The notes beneath the pieces were generated by a model that searched no databases, was not told where the DNA came from, and saw only the letters and a program-made list of their open reading frames with translations. Shown here piece after piece: positions 1 through 11,444 of a stretch of DNA of 64,000 nucleotides. The first letter of the stretch is position 1; each line of letters starts with the position of its first letter. The position numbers and the translations under genes were made by a program. Source of the DNA: Chytridium lagenaria (Eukaryota > Chytridiomycota > Chytridiomycetes > Chytridiales > Chytridiaceae); NCBI GenBank assembly GCA_025449115.1, contig JAHLKC010000040.1, positions 1-64,000 on the forward strand. Reading direction: 5' to 3'.

Positions 1-2
1 AC

Positions 3-158
3 CTCTCAACCCTCACTCACCACCATACCTACCACTCCTTCTTCCCCGGCTCTCATCCATCCTCCCCCGTTGATACTACACCCGCCAAGCACCACCCCTC
101 ACACCTCGCACCCGCCTTATCGAATTTTCCTACCAGCCCCGTGACGCAAGACCCTTAA
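3..158 (+). CDS. LINE copy A, C-terminal tail of ORF0 (partial)
   Basis: An open frame runs from the window edge to TAA at 156-158. The translated tail is rich in Pro, Ser, His and Thr and contains PAKHHP and FPTSPVT. The corresponding stretch of copy B reads PAKHRHHHH and FPTNPAII before its stop, so the same protein end is kept in two copies. Only the tail is present; the zinc-ribbon part seen in B and C would be outside the window. Confidence 0.4.
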   Translation, partial: LSTLTHHHTYHSFFPGSHPSSPVDTTPAKHHPSHLAPALSNFPTSPVTQDP

Positions 159-184
159 ATTTCCAAGATCAAAACAAAGACAAT

Positions 185-1452
185 ATGTCCATGAAGAAAC
201 CATCGCTCACTCGTTCTGATCCATCAATGCCTACTCCTACATCCTCCATTCACCGTTCCGCCGTACCTGAAGAGACCATCTCCGCCGAACAGTTCGCCCG
301 CATGGAGGATCGTCTGGATGCCCTACTTGAAGAGATTAAAGGGCTGCGGAGGACAACGCCAAACTCCAGAAACGCCTTGACGCTAAAGATGAAGAAATCA
401 ATCGACTCACCCGTCAACCAGCCCAATCTCCTCTCAACAGTCTCGCCCATCACCCTCTCACCGCTCATCGACAACACCGCCGACGGCATGGACACCGAAA
501 AGGGAGGTCCTGGAATCACTCTCGTCAACCAAACTTGCGGCCTTCAAACAAGACCTTACCAAGACAGTCGTTGCAGAAATCCTTGTCGCTATGAAGAAGC
601 CGGTATGACATCCCCACCCCTGTCCTCATATGGTATTCGACGTCCACCTCCCAAGACCTTCAGTGAAAACTTTGACGTTAACCAACCTCGACAACATTCC
701 GGCCCCATGAGCTTTGCAACTGCTGTCCGACAAATCGCGAAAGGAAACGCCACACCCGACCATGCTGCTAGAGTCGTTTTTCGCAGTACATACCCGCGTA
801 GCAATGTGGAAGGCATCACCAACATATATATGAAAGGATACGTCCAACCAGGCCCCAAACGCTTTGTTACGGTCCGCAACGCCTTATTCACCCTCGGCAT
901 CACTCTGGTATTCTCGAGATGAGTTTCATTGGGAAGTCGGTCGTTCATCTGCTCTGTGACTCTAGCAAAGCCGCGCACATTCAAGAATGCCTTACCAAGA
1001 AAGGTGTTTTCCTCCCAGGTTTCAATCCGCTTGAGGTCCCTGAACTTGTGGTATCTTCCGGCAAGTCCCTTGAAGAGCGTGAGAAAGAAGGCCGCGTTAA
1101 CTGTATCCGTCGCCTTGGAGGCCTATACTGTCGCGGGGGCCAACAGATTAAAAAAGCTTGCCTGGAAGGCTTTGACGACGACCTGGCCTCTGAAGTCCGT
1201 ACCTTTGCTAAACAACTCGAGATGGATAGAGCACAACAGGATGCTGAGAGGGTTTTCTCGTCAACTCCGACAACATCTTTGGACGATCGTACCTTTGCTC
1301 AACCCCGCAAGATTGCCAGAAGACGCGTTGACGAGGACAATAACCCCACCACTGCCGTTCCAACTAATCGATTCTCAGCTCTTTCAGAAATGGATGTTCA
1401 GATGAACACGACACACAGTGATACCGACATTAACATGAATGTTAATGTCTGA
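185..1452 (+). pseudogene. LINE copy A ORF1 (coiled-coil RNA-binding protein), frameshifted
   Basis: Equivalent to the intact 420-residue ORF1 of copy C. It starts at ATG 185, has the start of the coiled coil (LDALLEEIKGLR), then changes frame near 350, 610 and 910 before continuing in good frame from MSFIGKSVVHLLC at 919 to TGA 1450-1452. The first frame change removes the second half of the coiled coil, which is still readable in another frame. ORF1 proteins of LINEs coat the RNA as oligomers. The last 8 bases overlap the start of ORF2. The breaks may be decay or consensus errors. Confidence 0.75.
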
Positions 1453-4400
1453 GGACGACAATCACCATATATTACGTTTTGGGTTCCTGAATACACAAGG
1501 GTTGAGTGGAAAAGCCGACTTGATTACTGACACTCTTCTTTCTCTAGATATTGACCTCATGGCGCTAGTAGAGACGTGGTTAGCGCCAACCGACGGGGTA
1601 CCCTTACGACGTGTTGTGGTTAACAGCACCGCCCCTCCACGACCCCGCCATGCTGATGGTACCGCAACTGGCCGACGAGGACATAGAGGTGTATTAATGG
1701 TGGCACCAGGGGAACGGGAGATTGGTATTGAAGTTCTGGGTTCGGATTTGGGGGGTCGTTGGGTAGCAGTTAAGTTGGGGATATTGGTGATAATTGTGGG
1801 TTACCTCCCGCCAATGGTTGGGGATGCTTTAGGGCGGCTGAGATGCTGGAGGGGTTTGATAGATTTAGGACAGGGATAATGCAAAAGTGTCCTACATCAC
1901 CCTTGGTGGTGATAGGAGACTTTAACGCTCGGATGGGTGCACTCACGGGGGATACGATGACGGTTGGGGAACCGACTAGGAGGAATTGGATGACGACATG
2001 GATGGAGGATCCTGAATGGACGCGGCTTGAGCCATCGAGGGGTAAATGGACTACTCATGCTAGGAACGGCAGAGGGATAACAGACTTCGTCTTCCTCAAC
2101 TCCCTTGCCCTCCCGCTAGCTCCTGATTTGGTTGTACACGAGGACGTTACTCTTGGAAGTGATCATTCGCTGCTCACACTGGAAATACCGTTACCGACAG
2201 CGTTCTGGAAACCAGCGTTTTCGCGCATCAACATTCACCAACTCAAGGGCGACGGTATAGAGCTTTTTTCGTTCAAAGCTGCGGGAGGGACGACGGGAGG
2301 TTATGACGAAACTGGGCACTTTAGAAGTTGCGGCGGCAGCTAGTCGAGTGACGCACACGTTTGTTGAATGGGCTGAACGCCAACGAATAGTGGATGAGGC
2401 GTCCACAGCGGTCACTCAGTGGATTATCCACTCGGCTGAATCATCGGTTGGTCGTTTTAAGTTCAAAGGTGGATCCCCACATAATGGATTCGGTACCCCA
2501 CATTTGGCCGCCTTACGCACTTTGGCCAATAATGCTCACTTGAGATACGTCGACTCACCCGCTGACCTACGACCTTTACGCTGGCGCTACCGAGTTGAAG
2601 CTAACCGTATTTATCGTGCCGCCGTTCGTTTGCATAAGACACGAGTCTTCCGACAAAACTCTGACTCCTTTATTGCCCAACCCCAAGTTGCCACTAAAGT
2701 CATATCCTGTCAACTGTCACGCCATCACCGTTCACACTGTGCACTCGACCCCGACCACCTGGATACGTACGTTGCGCACTTCAACAATACTTTTGGCGCT
2801 TTGCCCACTGGCACCGAAATACCTGATCAGGCCTTCCTTCTTGACACGGATCCACGACACCGCCGTCAAGTGCTCCACGACCCAACCTGGATAAACGACA
2901 TGGTCCTGGAAACGGTGCTCAAGGATATACCAGCGGGTAAAGCGACTGGTGACGATCAAATCTTCGGCGAAATGCTCTCGAGAGCTATACCTGAAGTGAT
3001 GATCCCACTTAAGCTACTCTTTAACTTGGTTGCTATTTACAACTGCGTTCCATCCTCGTGGCTGGTTGCGAACGTGGCATTAGTATACAAGAATAAGGGT
3101 AGTAATCGTGACGTCGCCAATTACCGACCTATCTCCCTTATCTCGGTCGTCAGAAAACTCTTTGAGGCTGTCCTCCGCCCCGTCATGGACAAACGCATCC
3201 TCCCGTACCTCGATATTGCCCAGGGAGGTTTCCGAGCACAACGTTCCTGCCTAGACCAAGTCTTCAACCTTCACGAGCTCATCCAACATAATCCTGGCCT
3301 AAAGACAATGTATCTTGATATTAAAGCGGCATACGATACCGTGGACAGACGACTTCTCTGGTCTCGCTTTGCGCACCCCCCGGCGCTCCCAGTCCTACCG
3401 TGGGCTGGTGCAGAGTACGACGCGGAAACCCGTAATTCCTTGGTTCCTCTCCTTCGATGTCTTTTTGATTTCAATATTGCCTTCCTTCTCGTCCTTGGTT
3501 TTAAATCCACTCCCATCCCTGTACGTCGCGGCCTCCTTCAAGGGACGCGTTTAGCCCCATCTTTATTCTTACTTTTCATTAATTCCCTCCCCAAACGCCT
3601 CCGCTCTTTACATGATGTTCCTCTTGTTACATGCGGCGGTCAACGCCTTAACTCTCTTCTTTTAGCCGATGACACGACTATTTTCTCTCCAACCATCGCC
3701 GGACTACGCCGCCTTGCCAATGCATGCTACGATTGGGGGAAGGAAGTTGGCATCGAATATGCACCTACCAAATCGGCTCTAGTGATTGAAGGGAACGACA
3801 CGGTGACGATGGGTGGGGTTGTTATTGCACCAGTGGCCTCAGCGGGATTTTTGGGGATGATCATGGACACTAAGGGGGTGGATGTACCGGCTTCTATGGT
3901 GAAGCGGACTCAAAAGGCGGAATCAATGGTTCGGTTTTTTCGTAGTAAGGGACTTAACTGTTGGGGATGGCGACCATCACTCTCACTCCTTCTTTATAAA
4001 GTTTTTATTCGCCCTTTAGTTGAATACGGCCTTGCCCTCCGCCCTCTTACTTCCTCTGAAATTCTCCCCATCCAACGTATTCAGAACCTTGCTCTTCGTG
4101 CCATCTTTTCTGTTGCCCGTTCCACCAGTATCCCCTCCCTCCACCTTATATGTAATATTGTTCCCATGTCGACGCGCAATCATACTCTTAATGCCTCCTT
4201 CTTCTTTCGTATCCATCAAACTAATGACGCCAGCCACTTGGCAGCGAGACTTTATCGTTTCTCCCTTCAACACGTTAAACCTTCATCCCTTGTTCGTTAT
4301 ACATCCTCACCTACTTACCGTTATCGCAATCCTTTATGGCCTCTCGTCCTCCCGTCCTTACAAAACTTAGTCTTTAACCTTCTCCGTTTCATTATACATG

Positions 4401-5056
4401 TACCAGATGTCGGCCGCCACGTTGGATCCTCTCCCCGCCTCCCTCCTAGCTTTTTCGATACTGCCCATGTCCGTGCCCTGACAACCTTACGCGCCTCTGG
4501 ACCCCGTACCTCGCACATCTTTCCTGTTCTTGCTCGCGGCCGCCGCCATCACCTTCTCGCATCAGGGTCAACCCTCCATCGACACCAATTCCGTGCCTTA
4601 GCTTGCTGGCTGCTGGGGAGAGTGGCATACCACCAACCCTGCCTCAATTGCGACAACAACACCCCCGGCAGCCGTGAGCACACGGTTGAGTGTACTGGAG
4701 CAAACATTCTTATTCCCACCGCATTCCCAAGAATCCCTTTGTCTATTCCCACTGCACCTGGCTCCACCGTCATCGACTCCCTCATTACCCGCCTTAGATT
4801 CCCAAGAGGTGTTGATCGCCACCACACCACCCGCGTCGAGATTCGCCTGTGTGTGGAGGTGATCGAACGTATACGATGGTGCTGCTTTGGACAACGACCA
4901 TTCTGGGATTCCTCTGTCAACTCACGCGAGCAGGAACTTCAAGGCATTTTGGACGAGGCACGAGGACACGCGGTAGCTATATCGGCACGGACCCGGCGGC
5001 TTACGAGGGAGGCGCTCGAGGACCACTGGGTGTTGGCACCTGAAGAACCTCTTTGA
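1445..5056 (+). pseudogene. LINE copy A ORF2 (endonuclease-reverse transcriptase), two frameshifts
   Basis: ORF2 starts at ATG 1445, inside the end of ORF1. The endonuclease part shows LRFGFLNTQGLSGK, the metal-binding GDFNARMG and SDHSLLTLEI. Frame changes occur near 1850 and 2310. From 2303 one frame runs uninterrupted to TGA at 5056 and carries the reverse transcriptase core: YRPISLISVVRKLFE, GGFRAQRSCLDQ, YLDIKAAYDTVD, the catalytic LLADDTTIF, and a C-terminal C-x2-C-x10-H-x4-C finger (CLNCDNNTPGSREHTVEC). This copy keeps the longest intact reverse transcriptase frame after copy B. Confidence 0.88.
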
Positions 5057-5368
5057 GGTTGTTAATTTACGTTTTTGTGATTTTTACTCTTGTTTCTTCT
5101 CTTTTTCACCTCCTTTACTTTTGACGCTTATCTCCAATTTTACTTTACTCTCCCCATCTCTTTTTCTCTTTCATGTGTTTACTATCTGAGGCTTTTACCG
5201 GTATGATTGCGTTATGTGGCTCTTTTATGTCTTTTCATTCCTATCACATCTCTTCTCATTCAAGCTTTTATACGTTTCTGTGTCATCACATGTATCTGTT
5301 TTTGAATGCCCACCTTAGTCTATTCCCACGGGAATAGACGGGTCAGGGACAATATATTAATTGATGCG
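5057..5368 (+). other. LINE copy A 3' UTR with terminal stem-loop
   Basis: About 310 bases of T/C-rich sequence follow ORF2 with no gene. Near its end lies CCCACCTTAGTCT, then a hairpin with a 9-bp perfect stem (GTCTATTCC / GGAATAGAC at about 5318-5339), then GGGTCAGGGACAATAT. The same order is found at the ends of copies B and C, which suggests a 3' RNA structure recognised by the element's reverse transcriptase; that role is inferred. Confidence 0.6.
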
Positions 5369-5381
5369 CTTAGGGTTAGGG
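5369..5381 (+). repeat. Telomere-like tail CTTAGGGTTAGGG at LINE A/B junction
   Basis: Two TTAGGG units close copy A, and the 5' end of copy B follows with no other DNA between. The same tail occurs at the ends of copies B and C. TTAGGG is the usual fungal telomere unit. It may be the element's own 3' tail or a leftover of the target site. Confidence 0.8.
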
Positions 5382-5410
5382 AAATCTTTTTGCACAAAAA
5401 AACATCCAAA

Positions 5411-6133
5411 GTGCCTAAAGATCAGAAAACAAAACCATCACTGAAGACTCCAACACCCATCGCACCCATCCAGCACTCTGAAACATCGATCCCGTCCTCT
5501 GTAGAAGCAGCATCACGTTCCAGCTTCTTGAGAAAGAAAGCTGGAAGAATTTAGATAAGTCCCGCCTGATCTGTCCCATTTGCCGTCAACAAGGAGTACA
5601 CTGGACAAACAAAGGCCCATCTGGATCCCACGCCTCCACTGGCACCCGTCGCCTTTCAATTCGCTGTGACGGCACATCCAACAAGCCCTGTGGACATTCT
5701 GGAAGACTCACCGCGATACTCAATAAACAAAACGACTCAGATTACCTGGACATTGGACAGCAACTCGCCGCCGCCCACCAACACCTCGAGACGATCTCCA
5801 AGACAACTGCCGCAATCATCCGACAACCAAAAAAAACGCCCCTACTCTCCCCCACCCACCGCTACACCTACGATTACCTCCTCCTCTCCCTCGATACTCT
5901 CGCACTTTACACCTTCCACTGCTCTCACCCCAACCAGCCAACCTCCCATCCCTACACCATCACTCCCATCGGAACCCACATCTCCCATAATCCCTCTCCA
6001 CTCCAACATCCTCCACACCGACCCTGACCCCTCCTGCTCCCCTCTGCTACTCCAGACCCGTCCCGCCAAGCACCGCCATCACCATCATATAACCGTCTTT
6101 TGTCTTTTTCCTACCAATCCCGCCATCATCTGA
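5411..6133 (+). CDS. LINE copy B ORF0: zinc-ribbon and proline-rich protein (non-ATG start, frameshifts)
   Basis: A coding stretch lies upstream of ORF1. It begins with a basic segment (VPKDQKTKPSLKTPTP), then LEKESWKNLDKSRLICPIC, a segment WTNKGPSGSHASTG, and C-D-G-T-S-N-K-P-C-G-H, giving four cysteines spaced like a zinc ribbon (about 5572-5700). It ends in a long Pro/Ser/Thr-rich tail, with TGA at 6131-6133. One frame change near 5545 and one in an A-run near 5830 interrupt it. Copy C keeps the same protein pattern, which implies selection on protein. No in-frame ATG is visible; GTG 5411 is only the first conserved codon. Function is unknown; nucleic-acid binding is the obvious guess. Confidence 0.5.
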
Positions 6134-6165
6134 CAAGTCAGACACAAAAAGACACAAATAACAAC

Positions 6166-7412
6166 ATGTCCTCCTCATCCAAGAAGACGCCGCCCTCATC
6201 CTCCCCCTCCCAATCGACCCCCCAGACTGACCAAGGTGTTCTCCTAGACCAGATCTCCCGCCTGAACATTCGTCTTGACAGCCTCCTTGATGAAATTAAA
6301 GGACTTCGAGATGATAACTCCCGCCTCCAAAAACGACTTGACGCCAAGGATGAAGAAATTAACCGTCTCACTCGCCAGAACATCCCTCCTCCCATTGAAA
6401 CTCCCACCCTGCCCACCCCAACGGTCCCTGCTGCCACTCCCATGGATACCGAAGATGGCGAAGTTCTTGAAGCCCTCTCCACCACCAAATTAGCGGCCTT
6501 TAAGGCCGACCTCACCAAAACTGTTGTGTCCGAAATATTGGGTGCTATGAAAGATGCTGGTCTTACTAACCTTTCTACTAGGCACTCTACCCCACGTCGC
6601 CCCTCTCCTAAAGTCTTTTCTGAACACTTCGATACCACTGCTCACCGCCAACCCGCTGGACCCATGAGCTTTGCTGCCGCCGCTCGCCAAATCGCCCGCG
6701 GAGATGCAACACCTGAACACGCTGCCCGTATGGTCTTCCGCAGTACATACCCTCGAAGCACCATCCCCGGTATCACTAATCTGTATATGCGTGGATACGC
6801 CGAACCAGGCCCTCTCCGGTACACTATTATTCGCAATGCCCTCCTTACTCTCGGTATCTCCACTGGTGTTCTTGATATGTCGTTTCATCGGAAAATCTGT
6901 TGTTCACCTCCTATGCGACTCATCCAAAGCCGAATTCATACAAGGACGTCTCACCGACAAAGGCGTTTTTCCTCCCAGCATTCGACCCCCCTTGAAGTAC
7001 CCGACCTAGTCGATTAGCAGCAAATCCAAGGAAGAACGTGCACGAGAGGGACGACAAAACTGCATCAAGAGACTCCGGTGGCCTATTTGCACGCGGTGGA
7101 ACTCAAATCAAATCTGCATGCCTAGAAGGGGTTGACGAAGGAATGGCAAATGAGATTAGAGCCCAAGCCAAGATCTTTGCCGAAGAAAAAGCCAAACGCG
7201 ATGCCGCCAAAGTATTTGGTACCCCAGCAATGCACGCCGAGGATGACCGAACCTTTGCCGTACCCCGCCGTGTTGTGAAGAAGAGAATTATCACGCACGC
7301 TGACGACGGTTTACCGACCTCCGCCAACCAATATCACCATCTTGATAGTGATGACGACGACATGATTGTAACCCCTGCCGCAACCGCCGTTCATAACAGT
7401 GTTAATGCCTGA
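6166..7412 (+). pseudogene. LINE copy B ORF1, frameshifted
   Basis: ATG 6166 opens a Ser/Pro-rich N-terminus, followed by a clear coiled coil (ISRLNIRLDSLLDEIKGLRD and onward, about residues 28-70) and the conserved middle domain (FAAAARQIARGDATPEHAAR, TNLYMRGY). The middle domain looks like an RRM-like fold with alternating strands and helices, as in many LINE ORF1 proteins; this fold assignment is inferred. Frame changes between about 6880 and 7040 break it. From 7038 the C-terminus is open to TGA 7410-7412, overlapping ORF2. Confidence 0.8.
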
Positions 7413-10400
7413 AGACGCTGAACAACATATTTTACGTCTGGGGTTCTGGAACGCCCAAGGATTAAGTGGGAAAGCTGATTTACTTACTGACACATGCCTT
7501 TCCTTAGATATCGACCTCATGGCGGTTGCGGAAACATGGTTATCACCTACCGACGGCGTCCCAATCCGACGTGTCGTGGTCAATGGCACTGCACCTGCAA
7601 GACCCCGACACGCTGATGGTACTGCAACTGGACGAAAAGGCCAATGGGGAGTGTTATTTGCTGCTCCTGGAGAACGAGAGCTGCGAATCGAGGTACTGGG
7701 GGTGGATCCTGGAGGGAAGTGGTCGGCGATAAAGGTGGGGCTCCTGGTTATAATTATTGGGTACTTACCCCCAATGGGAGGGAATGGGATGAACGCGGCT
7801 TCCATGCTGGAGGATTTTGATGCGTTTAGAGATGGGATGACAGCACAATATCCAACGTCACCTACTGTGGTGGTAGGCGACTTTAACGCACGAATGGGGA
7901 TACTTACGGGGGATAACGGCACAACAGGAGATGCGAGGAGGAGGAACTGGATGATGAATTGGATGGATAATGATGAGTGGACAAGGCTGGAACCATCACA
8001 CGGGAAATGGACGACACACGCCAGAAACGGTAACGGCATCACGGACTTTGTCTTTTTGAACACGGCGGCTCTTCATCTGGCACCGGACCTTATCGTTCAT
8101 GAAGACATAACGATGGGAAGTGATCACTCACTCCTGACGATCGAGGTACCAATGCCTGTCGACTTTTGGAAGCCCACGTTCTCCAGGATCAACATACACA
8201 GGATGACGGGGGAAGGACTCGGTGACTTCCAGGATAAACTCCATGAAGAACGGGAGAACGTCATGGCAAAACTGAGGAACCTGGAAATCAGGGCAACCGC
8301 GGCAAGAGATACGAACGCCTTGGTGCATTGGGATACCCGTCAGCTAGCGGTTAACGAAGCGTCTGACACGGTTGTTAACTGGCTGATTCGAGCAGCTGAG
8401 AGATCCGTTGGTAGATTCAAGTTTCGGGGAGGATCTCCACATTCTGGTTTCGACACCCCTCATTTAACGGCGTTACGCCATTTGGCGCGGGATGCACATC
8501 AAGCCTTCCTTACGTCACCTCCACACCTGAAACCCCTACGTTGGCGTTACCGAACCGATGCAAACCGCCTCTACAGAGCAGCCGTTCGTCTCCACAAGAC
8601 ACGTGTCTTCCGTAACCGTACGGATGCTATGCTCTCTCAACCGCAGACGGCGGCTAAAGTCATCTCCTGTCAACTTGCTCGACATCAAAGATCTCACTGT
8701 GCTTTAGACCCATCTCGCCTACCTGCCTATGCGGAGCATTTCCAGTCCACGTTTGGCGCCCTCCCAAACGGCACAGCCATCCCGGATCATGCTTTTCTTG
8801 AGGCCACCGACCCCCAGACCCCTAGGAAAGTACTCAACGACCCAACCTGGATCACCGATGATATCCTGGACACGGCACTGCGCTCAACTCCCTCTGGTAA
8901 GGCCACTGGAGAGGACCAAATCTTTGGGGAAATGCTCTCGAGAGCCATCCCTGAGGTACGTGGCCCCCTTCAGCGGCTCTTTACTCTTATCGTTATATAC
9001 ACCTGCGTTCCAGCCTCATGGTTGGTTGCGAACGTGGCATTAGTATTTAAAAATAAGGGTAGTAATCGAGATATTGTGAATTACCGACCTATCTCGCTTA
9101 TATCGGTGGTCAGGAAGCTCTTTGAAGCGGTACTTCGCCCTGTGATGGACCGACGGATCTTACCCTACATCGACGTCGCCCAAGGTGGCTTCCGTGCCCA
9201 ACGCTCGTGCCTGGACCAAGTATTTAACTTACATGAGATTATCCAACACAACCCCGGCGTCAAGACCATGTACCTTGACATTAAAGCGGCGTACGATACT
9301 GTGGACCGACGACTCTTATGGTCCAAGTTTAATCATATACCGGCCCATCCTCACGTACCCTGGGCCGGTGCGGCATTCGATCATGAGACTCTTACCTCCG
9401 TTGTCCCCCTTCTTCGTTGCTTGTTTGATTATAATCTTGCCTACCTTCTTGTTCTTGGGTTAAAATCACCTCCCATTCCCGTCCGTCGGGGCCTCCTCCA
9501 AGGCACCCGACTGGCACCCTCCTTATTTTTACTGTTTATTAATTCTCTCCCACCCCGTTTACGCTCTCTTCCTGGTGTACCCTCAATTAACTGTGGCGGA
9601 TGCCGAATTAACTCTCTCTTTTTAGCGGACGACACCACGATCCTGTCATCGACTTTGGAGGGGGTTCAACGCCTGGCTGCGGCATGCTTTGAATGGGGTC
9701 AGGAGATGGGAATTGAATATGCACCCACAAAATCAGCTCTTGTGGTGACGGGGAATGGTACAGTGACGATGGGGGGTGAAGTTATAGCACCTGTGGGCTC
9801 GGCAGTGTTCCTCGGGATGGTTATGACGCCGGATGGGGTTGATATCGCGTCCTCTATGGAGAAACGCGTGAAAAAGGCTACTCTGCTTATCAACTTTTTT
9901 CGTAGTAAAGGCATGAACGCGTGGGGATGGCGCCCTTCTCTTTCTCTCCTTCTCTATAAGATGTTTATTAGACCCTTGGTAGAGTACGGATTAGCACTCC
10001 GACCCCTTTCCTCCCTTGAAATACTTCCCCTTCAAAACGTTCAAAACATTGCACTCCGCTCCATCTTCTCTGTAGCCCGATCCACCAGTATAGCCTCTCT
10101 CCACTTACTCTGGAACATTGTTCCTTTAACGTCGCGTAACCACACTTTAAACTCCTCCTTCTTTTTCCGCATTCATCAAAATAACGACTCCGGCAACCTG
10201 GCCGCGAGAATATACCGTCATTCTCTTCAACACGTCCTCCCCTCCTCCCTAGTTCATCGCACTACCTCTCCTACTTATCGTCACCGCAACCCCTTATGGC
10301 GTTATGTTCTTCCTCACCTTCAAAACCTTGTCTTTAACCTTTTACGTCTTACCATTATTAATCCAGTTGTCGGCCGCTCAGCCAATTCCTCCCCACGCCT

Positions 10401-11015
10401 CCCTCCTACCTTCTTTGACACCGCCCATACGCAAGCCTTGCTTCACCTCCGTACCTCTGGACCCCGTACAGCTCAAGTCTTCCCAGTGTTGTCAAGGCGT
10501 CACCGTCATCGCCTCCTTGCCTCTGGCTCCATTCTTCATCGACATCAATATCGAGCCTTAGTTTGCTGGATATTGGCAGGGTCTCTCACCACCAACCCTG
10601 TCTAAACTGCGATGACGACACCCCTGGAAATCGAGAGCACACTGTCGCCTGCACTGGAGCGAATGTTCTTCTCGCCGTCGCCTTCCCACATCTCCCTCCA
10701 TCAATCCACCGAGCCCCAGGATCCACCATCATCGACTCGCTTTTGTCAAGTATTCGTTTCCCACCCAACGTTGATCGCCACCATCACACTCGCGTTGAAA
10801 TTCGAATGTGTGTGGAGGCTATTGAGCGTATTCGGTGGTGCTGCTTTGGACAACGGCCGTTTTGGGACTCGTCGGTTAATACGCGTGAGCAAGAACTCCA
10901 ACAGATCCTTGAAGAGGCAAGAGGTACGGCAGCAGCAATATCGGCAAGAACACGACGACTTACGAGGGAGGCGCTGGAGGAACACTGGGTGCTGGCTCCT
11001 GAAGAGCCTCTTTGA
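7405..11015 (+). CDS. LINE copy B ORF2: APE endonuclease, reverse transcriptase, CCHC finger
   Basis: About 1200 codons from ATG 7405 to TGA 11013-11015, with one frame change near 10,590. Residues 1-240 form an apurinic-type endonuclease (LRLGFWNAQGLSGK, AETWLSP, GDFNARMG, GSDHSLLTIEV). Residues about 520-800 are reverse transcriptase (KNKGSN-x4-NYRPISLIS, AQGGFRAQRSCLDQVF, YLDIKAAYDTVDRR, RRGLLQGTRLAPSLFLLF, FLADDTTIL). The C-terminus has CLNCDDDTPGNREHTVAC, a C-x2-C-x10-H-x4-C finger. The start overlaps the ORF1 stop by 8 bases (ATGCCTGA), which suggests stop-restart translation. The protein would nick target DNA and copy its own RNA there. Confidence 0.92.
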
Positions 11016-11410
11016 GGCTTTATTTCTTCCTTTCTCTTTTGTTTTATTTCCTTCTCTTTCTCAATCTTCATGTTTCTTTTCCTCTCTCTTTCTCTTTCTC
11101 CTGTGCTTCTATTCATTCTTCCTTCTTATTGTCGTACTTTCTTTCTCGTTTTATGCTTTAATTAAGGTGTGGTTGCCGCGTCGGTTCCTTCTTTTCACTC
11201 CTGTTCTCTTTCTTTCCATGTTTTTACGTGTCTTTGTGTGGCTTTACGCGTTTTATGTTTCTTTTTTACGCGTTATCGCGCTTTTACACCATATCGGAGT
11301 GCTGCCATATGTTCTTAACGCCTGTATTTTTGTTATCGAGAGCCCACCTTAGTCTTACATCACGTTTGACGGGTCAGGGACAATAAACCTTGATAAACTT
11401 AGGGTTAGGG
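11016..11410 (+). other. LINE copy B 3' UTR, stem-loop motif and telomere-like tail
   Basis: A T/C-rich 3' UTR with no gene. From 11342 it repeats the terminal block of copies A and C: GCCCACCTTAGTCT, a short GTC...GAC stem, GACGGGTCAGGGACAATA, then CTTAGGGTTAGGG at 11398-11410. Copy C begins at 11411. The block is far better conserved than the rest of the 3' UTR. Confidence 0.6.
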
Positions 11411-11444
11411 AAAAAAAAACTCTTTTGCACAAAAATCATCCAAA

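Larger units (their letters stand above)
1..5381 (+). mobile_element. LINE (non-LTR) retrotransposon, copy A, 5' end outside window
   Basis: First of three related non-LTR elements in head-to-tail order. It contains the tail of ORF0, then ORF1, ORF2, a pyrimidine-rich 3' UTR and a telomere-like end CTTAGGGTTAGGG (5369-5381), after which copy B starts directly. The order of parts matches copies B and C one for one, so about 0.6 kb of its 5' end should lie left of the window. The APE-type endonuclease places it with LINEs that cut their target and prime reverse transcription there. The copies are clearly diverged in nucleotides, so the array is not a recent tandem duplication. Confidence 0.9.
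5382..11410 (+). mobile_element. LINE retrotransposon, copy B, full length
   Basis: A 6029-bp unit bounded on both sides by CTTAGGGTTAGGG. It begins with an A-rich leader containing TTTTGCACAAAAA, shared with copy C, which argues that neither B nor C is 5'-truncated. It contains ORF0 (5411-6133), ORF1 (6166-7412), ORF2 (7405-11015) and a pyrimidine-rich 3' UTR. Its ORF2 is nearly intact over 1200 codons, so this is the best preserved polymerase of the three. Confidence 0.92.

Noticed and set aside
5306..5410. Readthrough of a protein from the 3' end of LINE A into ORF0 of LINE B
   Set aside because: The open frame across the TTAGGG junction is not kept at the B/C junction; it looks like chance.
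7311..8063. A 250-codon minus-strand open frame over LINE B ORF2
   Set aside because: Antisense shadow of the endonuclease domain; no family features of its own.
10612..11352. A 246-codon open frame over the end of LINE B and its 3' UTR
   Set aside because: Its first half is a shadow of ORF2 in another frame and its second half is the pyrimidine-rich 3' UTR read as Phe/Leu/Ser.
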